A program made the translations under genes and the position numbers. From the NCBI GenBank assembly GCA_963082875.1, contig OY720101.1, positions 13,415,671-13,479,670 of the forward strand: a stretch of DNA of 64,000 nt. The letters are read 5' to 3'. Position 1 is the stretch's first letter, and every line of letters starts with the position of its first letter. The notes below the pieces were generated by a model. The model was given only the letters and a program-made list of their open reading frames with translations. It did no database searches and was not told the DNA's origin. Below, piece after piece: positions 51,978 to 61,526 of the stretch. This stretch comes from Corella eumyota (lineage: Eukaryota > Chordata > Ascidiacea > Phlebobranchia > Corellidae).

Positions 51978-54900
51978 AAGGTGCATAAGCGAAATGCTTC
52001 CTTTGAATTAGAAACCAAAATTTCCTGACTTTTATATGCCTGCATGACCCGCAAAAATTGATTCGCCGGTAAAAGTACGTGAGCTGTTAGCCCGTAGATA
52101 GCAACAACACTTCAAGCCTGCTGTAAGTTTTAAAACAAATATTAAAGATCCGGGTGCTGCCATCGCAAATATCCGGATATTAGAGCACTTTGCTATGTTT
52201 AGCCTGCAACATTTCGACAGTTCTGTTATTTTTCGACGTGACTCTATAGTGTAAGTGTTCATAACTGCCAGCTGGCTCGATACTTGGCCGAACAGTAAAG
52301 GGGTCTAGTGACTGACACCTTGTCAGCTTTTAAAGTTCAATTAAACCAGCAGAGTGGCTGTTTGTCAGTTCTGCAAGCGGATGTAGTTTTTCATTGGTGG
52401 TTTTACATCACGGATATAACTTGATTTAGTAACTTTACATTTAAACTCTTTGTAAAATACTTTTTTGACCAGAAAAAGGCTACTTGTTTTAGTCCTTAAA
52501 TTTACCGCCATTTTTGTCCGTCATTTATTTATTGATCTGTAAATTTTCTATAGAAATAAACAGTCAAATTTAGCCTTTTTAATACATATTTTCCTTAATA
52601 TTATAAGTTGATACATAATCTAATCTAAAGTTTAATTTTTAAAGCCTAATTTTAAACGCTCAAACTTGAAATTATCTAGTTATTATTCTGTTCCTTCAAA
52701 TTCGTAACAATTCGTTTAAGTCTAACGTAGGCCAAGCACTTTTTTCTGCGGCGCTTTAAGGAAAAAAAACGTTTAAAGCAACTAAATTAGGCAAAAAAAA
52801 ACGTTTTAGGCAACTTAAGAAAATATTTGTGTATGTTGTTAGCCTAAAAGTCTTCAGCAGGCCTCTAATTTTGTTTTAAGCGTTTTTTTGGATGTTTAAG
52901 TATAATAAAAGAACAAATTTATATAACAAAATTAAAAGTTAAAAAACTTATTGATTAAAAGTTAAAGAACTTATTTAAAAAAATTAAAGTTTAATGTTTT
53001 TGTTACTATATAAAAATTATTATTGTATAAAAGAGTATTTTTAAAATGTAATTCCGATTTACAGAAAACGTTTATATTGATGACGTCAAGAGGTTGTTCA
53101 AGTGGATGACGTCATGGAATGTGAAAGTGACCAAATAATATTAAGGTACACGTTACTGTTTAAATTATCGATTTTTTGTCATTTAAAAAAATGTAAAAAT
53201 GTTTAATAGTTATTGCCACAACATTTTTAGATTGAATACATAATTTTTTAATATCCAAAATAATATTTTGTTTAAATTAAAACCCTAGTTCATTTATAAA
53301 ATCTAGGATTTTTTAACCGCAAATTCAAGACAAATCAAATCTTTTTTTTTTAGTTTTAATTTTTCTGATCTAGTTTTGTTTAATTAATTTAAATGTTGTA
53401 TTTTTTGCCTTAATTTGTGACATAAGGCTTTAGTTTATACACAAGCATCAATTACAACATAAGGTCCTAGGTTTAATACCAGGCAAGGACATTTTAAAAC
53501 TGATTTCTTAATTTCTAACGATCTAAAATATTTTAAATAGCTTTAAAAAAATCAAAAATTTTGTTTTCGTAAAAGACAAGTTTGTTTATTATTTAACGAA
53601 AAAAAAAGCGAGAGATGTGACGTCACTATATACAAAAAAGAGAATCAATTCATAAATCACCAAAAAAAAAGAAAAAATACGAAAAAATGAAACAGTATGG
53701 AAAAGTACTAAAACGTTGATAGAAAAAATACAATGCATCTCAAATTATCTGGCAACCCTGGGAAAAATGAGGGTAATTGTTTGGCAACCCTGGAAAAAAC
53801 AGAGCTTCCCCAAACGTTTGTAGAGCGATTTAAAAATGTATTTTCTAACAAAAAGTCGTTTTTTAAGGGTCAACTCTTATAGCAACATACAAAAACATCT
53901 CTTTAACTTCTGGGCGTAAAAAAAATCGCACGAAAACGGGTAAAAAACGGCGCAAAAATAACAAATTCGCGAAAAATTCGACAAAAAAACGTGAATTATT
54001 TGATTTTATTCATCTTTATACAATATAAATGATTTTTTTCTTATTGTACATATCGCATTTGCGAGAAAAATACGCTTTACAAATTAGGCAGTTTTGTTAC
54101 ACGGCGTTTCAAAAAATATCCGCGTCGCTTACACGGCGGTACAAAAATAACTAACAGTTTAAATAATTAATACCATCTTTAAAAAAGAGCAAAAAAAAGA
54201 AATTATTATAAAAAGGATGAGTTTAATAAGAAAAAGGGTTGTTTTGCAGTAAAAAAAATATGCAAAATGCAACATTAAAGCAATCGTTACAACCAAAAAA
54301 AACACTTTTTTATAGAGTTGAAAAAAATTAAATGTTTGATTTTATTTTCTGGGATTAGGATTTTGGTATTGCACAGTTCGAGAGCAATTTTTTAGCACTT
54401 GTAGCAGCAAAGAGCCAAATGAAAAAAAATAAATTTTTTGACGAAATTTTAAATTTTTTTTAAATCACCCAAAAAAATTTTTTTTTGTAAAAAATTTCAA
54501 ACAAAATCAAAAAAAAATATTTTCATAAAGATTAAAGAATTAATTGACTTTAATAAGTGAGTTTCTGTTATATTTCATTAAATTAAAGCAAATAAATTAA
54601 ATTTAAATAGAAATAAAAATCAACACCTTCACATTTTGTTAACTAGTTCAAAAATGCTGAATTCTCTCTTTTTAAATTATTATAAATAATTATTAAAAAA
54701 AAGCAAAAATAATATTAATTAGATTTTGGATATTTGTACAATACAAGAATTTAAAATTGGCAGAAATTAAGATTTTAATTATTACAGGGACACCTTTTTT
54801 TTATTATAATTAGATTTTGTTTGTGCAAATTATGTTAAATTTTTTCAAAATCTGTAAAATTAATATTATCTTAAAGTAAAATTAATATTAATACTGTTAA

Positions 54901-55022
54901 TTTGTATATTATTTAAATATGGATTTTAGGTGTACATTTTTTAATATTTTGAATCGGACCAAAAAAATCTAAGTAAAAAAAATCCCAAATTTTACCTCAA
55001 AAAAAAAAAATTTTTCTACCAT

Positions 55023-55028
55023 TTTATT
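55023..55028 (-). terminator. possible polyadenylation signal of MED13
   Basis: AATAAA on the minus strand about 120 nt downstream of the MED13 stop codon. The hexamer is common by chance in this base composition. Confidence 0.35.
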
Positions 55029-55147
55029 TTAAACTAACTAATAATACATTTTTTCCCTTATATTTAAACCCAAGTGCTGCATTGAAACCATAAAATAAAC
55101 ACGATTTCTTAACCAATCTAAGTGCTTTAAACTCATTTTATGGAATT

Positions 55148-58100
55148 TCATAAAATATTTTGTATGGTTTTATAAAGTTGCATTAATGATAAGCAATGTA
55201 CGGGCAAACAGGAAGTTCTGTCTTTAGAAACTGGGTCTCTAGTGAGCCAGGACAATGCATTGTAATTTTCAAGAACAAATCTATGAAAAATTTAAAAAAA
55301 TTAGCAAATTCATTAGTAACTAAATGTTAAAAAAAATAAGAAAAAAATAATTTTGCTAAAATTAAAAAAAATCTAATAAAAGAAATCTATCAAAAAAAAA
55401 ATATGTATTATTTGATTTAAAATATTTTTTAAATAAAATAATAATAAAAGCATTAATTACCTAAGCACAACAGCAGTTTTACTTGAATCTAGTGGGTGTT
55501 CATTTTTTCCCAGTCTACTTCCACTATCCGTTATTGATGCTACAAAATATAAATATATTATAAAAAGTGACTTTTCATGAATTCAATACAAAAATATATT
55601 TAATATCACAAGATGTCCCTATATATGCCCTACGTTTAGCATATTAATTGTCATATTATGATTGCAACTCTCAACTAATATTTGCCTGCAATAATTTACC
55701 CTATGCACCACAAACAGCAGTTTTATTTATTTTAAAGGCCTAAAAATTGGACATACATATATATTTGTATCCACCTATCTCTATGTTTAAGTTCGGTGGT
55801 GTGGTAGTGGTCATGGCATCAGATTATGAGTCAAAAATTATAAAGTTCAGGCTGCACCAATGCCACACTATTTGCCCTTGAGTCCATCACTTACAGATAG
55901 CTTAAACACGTCACAACATTACACTATTTCCAAATTAAAAATAAATAAATAAACCACTTACTTTGTATGTGAAGTGCAGACCTCAAAAACACCGGACAAC
56001 GATTTTGCGCTTGGGGACAAGTTGCCCAAAACCACTGGGGTAAAGGGCCAGGGGGGGCAGTAGAGACTAGGTAGCCGAGTGCGAGAGGTTGCTGGGACAA
56101 CGAGGCATCCTCACCCCCTTCTGTCGACAGCGAGCGATCGGTCGTGGATGGCTGGTTAGAGGATAAACAATTTAAATATTTTTTTTGAGAAATTTTAACT
56201 GAAAATATTTTTAAACTTTTTAAAATTTTTTTAAATTTGACTCCTTGAAATTCGACCCGTGATGTCATACCTTGATGATGTCATCGTCAATGTTGTTAAA
56301 AGAATGAGAATTGTTCACAGGAGAAGTTGGGTTCATGAGTCCTCCCAATCCCGTAATCTCCATCAGGATCGCATCCTCTTCGAAATTAAGGATGTCAGGA
56401 GGAAGCAAACCATCTAAAAAAAATTTAAATATTAGAAAAAAAAAATTTTTTATTTTTTTTTGTTTAATTTTATTTTAATTTTTTTTACCTGTGTCAGTGG
56501 TCCCTAAGTTGAGCTCTTCTTCGCCCCCTGCTGGATAATTTGGAGCGGGGAGTTGAGCCATGGCTGAGGTGGGGTAAACGTAAATGTGGGTTACGCTGAC
56601 ATCACCCGGTGTTTTTAATTGGGACGACTGACTCACTGCTGCACTTGAGCGACCAAAAGTAGTTTGTTGAACAATATCTAAAAAAAAAGTAAAAAAAGTT
56701 TTTTTTATAAAAATTTATGTATTTCGAAATTTTGTTGTAAAATTAAATTTATTTTTTTAATTTATCTCAAAAATTTAAATTCGTTTCTTACCAGGCATTA
56801 GCATGATAGCAGCATCAGGTTCTAGAGATGTTAAACAAGCACTTATAATAAGCGAGGAATTCTCGTTGTTCTGTTGTAATCTACATTGTGAACATTGAGA
56901 TACTTTTCCGCTGGTCAGCAAACTTTTACGATTCAAATATTTTGCCCAATCTAAAAAAAAAAAAATTTAAAAATATAAAAAAATATTTTAATAAAAAAAA
57001 CACAATATTTTTTCAAAAATGGATGACTCGTCATTTTTACCTCTTATTTCGCCATGACTCAGCCTTCCCAACTTTCCGAGGACAATTCTCCATGGTTCAG
57101 TGGACACCCTAGTGGTTGCGTTGATGCAGAACCGCCATAATTTTCCGATCGCTGTGCTCCGAACAGAAACGCGGTGTTTTCGTTTAACCGATAACCTCCT
57201 AAAAATAAATTTTAAAAAAAAATTTGGAATTTTTAATATTTTATTTCCGATAATTTTTTTAAATTAAATAAAGTTTCGGAAAAAAAAAACTATTTTTACA
57301 AATAAATATTTAAATTCACCTTATTGGGACTTCTATATTGATACAACATGTCTCTAGAATTTCACCACACTGGTCTGTGGCACTTGCCAGCAAAAATTTC
57401 TGGTCATGTGACAGACAATACGTAACGAAGAGCACGTTGCAGTTATCAGCTTCACTCTGGTTCTTAAATGTGTCAAGAGTCTGATTCCTGGGAGCGGAAA
57501 GAATGTAAGGAGGTGAGTAGAGACTGGAGACTTCTTTGTTCTGAAAAAAAATTTAAAAAAATTTAAAAAATAAAAAAATTTAAAAAAGTCGGAAAAAAAA
57601 AAAAAAAATTTTAAATAATTTTTATCAAAAACGAAAACTAAAATATTTTTACCCGTTCTACATTTTTTATCATTTTTCGATCGCAAGCAGAGGGACCGAA
57701 ACATGTCATGGACCTGATGTTAACCTCATAAGGTAGGTTACGTCTACATTGTGCGTACGTGTTAAATGAGAGCCCTCTGATAAATTGGACAAACGATTCT
57801 TGCTTGTTCGTTGACGAGGCTTGGACCACATTCTCAATCGGAATTATCTAAAAAAAATTATTTTGTAGAATTTAATTTTTATTTTACCAATTCTATGTAT
57901 ATATATTTTTAGGGGGGGATAGGGGTGTGCAATTAGGACAAGTTTGAGCTATCCATAAACACTGGGCTTAAGAGTGAATAGTGTGGCGTTGGTGCGGCTT
58001 AAACCCAAAACCTTTTGGCTCGTAGTCCGAGCCATTTTACCAATTTTAGTAGACGATAATTTTATATACATATATATTGCTGTTGTGCAATTTATATGCC

Positions 58101-61100
58101 AGAAAATCACTCAAAATGCCATTTGTGATGCATCGGTAAATTATCAAAGGCAAATATTAGTTTAGAGTTGTGACCATATTATGACATTTAAAATGCCGGC
58201 TGTAGGGCTAGCGATTGACTAGTTTTTTTTTAATTACCTGTAACACTACATGGTCTCTTATAGGTTTCGGCAACGAATTTTGCAGCAAAATAAAACTTTT
58301 CCATAAACCGTGTGATAATGTTCCGTTAAATGGGTCAATTATGTATACCACTATAGTCGACGCTGTCTGTGCATTATAGGGGGGAGGGTACAAATTACGG
58401 GCATTTTCTTTGGTACTGCAAAAAAGGAAAAAATATTTTCATTAATTTTAATTTTTTTTTTCAAAGTTAAAATTAACTTACTTATTATTTGAGTTGGATT
58501 GAAAATTTTGTCCCATCATTTGACCCCCTGAACCTGTGGATTGAGGTCGTGACCCCAGCTGTGAGAAAGGGGTGTTTCTCCCGCTGGGGGTCGACGGGTT
58601 TGTGCCCTGATATTGACCTCTTGACCTGTTTTCACGAACATGTAATGAGTTGAGTTCTAGACTTTCCTCGGCTTTTAACAAAGGAGCTAAAAAGGGGAAA
58701 ATAATGAATTTTAAAAAAATATTAATTTGAAAATTAAGTAAAAATAGACATTTTGTATTTAATTAACAACACTTAATTAAGCTTAATTATTGGGTAATTA
58801 TATTTAATAATATCCCAAACTGCTAAAGGCAACTCAAGTCTGGGTTGGGGTAACAAATGTTACTCTATGTTTAGGTCGTGAAATCAACCTCTTCCCACAT
58901 TGAGGATAAAAAAATGTGTAAAAAAAATGGTAAAGTAGAACTAATATTAAAAAATAAAGATTTTTTTTACCTAAGCTATGCAAACAGGTTTGTGCATAAA
59001 GAATCAAATTTTCGACTTCTGCATTTTTGCCGTTGTTTTTACTTAAATTAGCTGCAAAAAATTACAAATTTTAGAGTTTAAAAAAATTAAATTTTTTTAA
59101 AATTGTTTAATTAAATTAAAATTCTAAATAATTTACCTGAATTCAGGTATTGTTCAAATGCAGGGTCTAGCGGTAAATTTGCTAATTTTTGTGAAGAATT
59201 CTTTGATATTTTTAAAATTCCGTTTTCTTTTAAAACTCGATTTATTGGTTTTAATCGTCCCAACCTACAGGCCTTATGAAAAAAAATAAAAATTTTAATA
59301 AATAAAAACAAAAAAATAACTAAATTTTTAAAATACTAAATTTGAAACATATTATATTATTATTGAATAGATTCCATGCAAAAAAATTTGTAAAATTAAT
59401 TAAAAAAATAATTACAACCGTAAAAGTTATTATGAACATTGTACAATAATTATCGCAATTTAGAAAAAATAATAATCTACCAAAGATAAATATATATGCA
59501 TAATGTAGCTCGATGTGTATGTCAAATATATATATAAGCCTACAAAATAAATAAAACTGCCATTTGTGGTGCACTGGTAAATTATCACTGGCAATTGTTA
59601 GTTAAGAGTTAAACAATATTACGACAATTATAATGCCAACCATAGGGCAGGCTATCAACTAATAGCTAGTAGTTTTTTTAGAGATTTATCAATTTATCAC
59701 GAATGTATAAATATATATATATATATATACCAAAGGTTGGTATAAACATGCTTCTTCTATTTATTAATTAAACTTAAATAAAAAATATATTTAGTTACCT
59801 CATACAACGAACTCAGTTCTTTGAAAAACAATTTAGTAGCAGCCATGATATTATCACCATCTGGACACACAACAACATAAGCAACATCTCGTTGTTGAGA
59901 ATATGGTAACAACATCAATTTCTCCCAATATTTGAGCGCCTGTGGTGACACCGACATGCGGTCCTGGTCGTAGCCGACTAAGAACGAGGGTATTGGTTGC
60001 GGCTCGTGGTCTGTGACACAAAAAGTTACATTTTTACCTCAAATTTAAAAAAATAGTTTTTTATTGCAAAAATTTGACTTTATCCTCAAAATTTTTACTT
60101 TTTCCCGTTTCTTTACAGAATTCTCGCCAAGTAAGCGGTCCTTTAACATGCTGAGTCATCTTGTAAGACCTTGACATATCTCGTCTTTGGATCGCATCCT
60201 GGAGGACAGGTTTTAGCGACACTAGAAGGCGATAGACATCAAGTGAGCTCGCACAGGACAGCACATCACCTAGTGGTAAGAAATTATTAAAATATTCGAA
60301 AAAAATAATTTGAAAATTTTTTTTTTTTTTTATTTAAAATATAATTTAAATAAGTTAAGATATTTACGTTCAGATTCTTTCCAAGGGTGAATAGGATTTA
60401 GAAGCGAATCGGGGTCAATTTTGCCAGAGTTCTCCACAGATGAAAGGCTGACACTAAGTGCTTGGGCAAAGGCTTCACATTGGTCTAAAAATTAAAGTTT
60501 TTTTTTATAAATTTAAATTTTATTAAAACAAAAATTTAAAATATATTTTTTAATTGATGTATGTAGTGACAAAAAAAACTAGGCATTACTACATAAGGTC
60601 ATAGGTTTGATTCCCACTGCTTCCATGTTGTGATTTTTCAAATTTTGTATTTTTTCTTTTTTAAATTTTTCTACTTTTAACTTTTTACTTAAACTAAAAA
60701 AAATTTAAACTTTTTTAAATAAATCATGCAGTTTTAAAAACAGTAGGCATAACTACATGAGGTCATAGGTTCAATTCCCACTGCTTGAATGAATCTTGTA
60801 ATTTTTTAATTTTTATATTATTACCTCTTTTAACAATGATGTTATCACAGCCAGTATTATTTTGTTGCATTTTATCGCTAATTTCTCTTCGATTATAAAC
60901 ATTAAAATGAAAAGGAGTTGCACAACATGACATTGCTAGTTTCAACACATCTTGGAGACCATCTAAAAAATAAAAAAGTTTTTGAAAGTTTTTGAAATTT
61001 AAATTTATATAAAATCCTAGTTAAGAATCAAATTTTTTTTCCTTATTTTTTTATCCTCGATGTAGAAAGGTTGACTTCACAACTTAAACATAAAGTAACC

Positions 61101-61526
61101 TTAGTTACCCAACCCAGTCTTAAGTTGCCTTTGCCAGTTTGGGATAATATAGCCCGATAATTAAACTGCTGATTAAGCGCTGGCTCAGCAGGAGTTCATA
61201 TCGTTTATAGCGCCTTACTCAAGGGCGCTACAGCATAAAAGCAGTGGGGATTAAACCCAAGACCTTATGTAGTAAAGCCGAGTGTTCCGACCACTACACC
61301 ACGCTGCCAGTTTTATTTTATACATATTTCTAAAACATTAACTTTTTTACCTGTTGTAGTTTCTTTAACAGCCAGTTGCAATTTATTTCCAATTTTTGGT
61401 GCATCTTTTTTATAATTAGGTCTCAATGACCTCATAATAACATCTTCAAATTTGGGGCCGACTATTTCTAGTTCATCTTCAAGGAATAAACCAGTTCCTA
61501 CGGAGGCCATACGATTACGAACAGCA
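55148..61526 (-). CDS. MED13: MED13 conserved C-terminal (MedPIWI) region
   Basis: Eighteen exons covering the Argonaute-related MedPIWI region known from MED13 families. Recognisable blocks in order: [94 protein letters not shown] with [66 protein letters not shown] with [17 protein letters not shown], and the C-terminus [20 protein letters not shown] through LSWLTRD to a final IQNIL. The exon at 58,482-58,686 is a poorly conserved Ser/Gln/Gly-rich linker. Confidence 0.92.

Larger units (their letters stand above)
51904..55147. other. intergenic region between MED13 and the mucin-like gene
   Basis: A 3.2-kb AT-rich stretch with long A and T runs and no reading frame I believe. 52,020-52,400 is less AT-rich than the rest and may be the upstream regulatory region of the mucin-like gene. 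Three perfect TGACGTCA palindromes occur at 53,081-53,088, 53,107-53,114 and 53,618-53,625. A tRNA-like repeat fragment lies near 53,440-53,495, and a short direct repeat (ctggcaaccctgg / ttggcaaccctgg) near 53,750-53,795. Confidence 0.6.

Noticed and set aside
52032-52262. 76-codon minus-strand frame just upstream of the mucin-like gene
   Set aside because: No recognisable similarity, no splice partners and intergenic composition; more likely promoter-proximal non-coding DNA.
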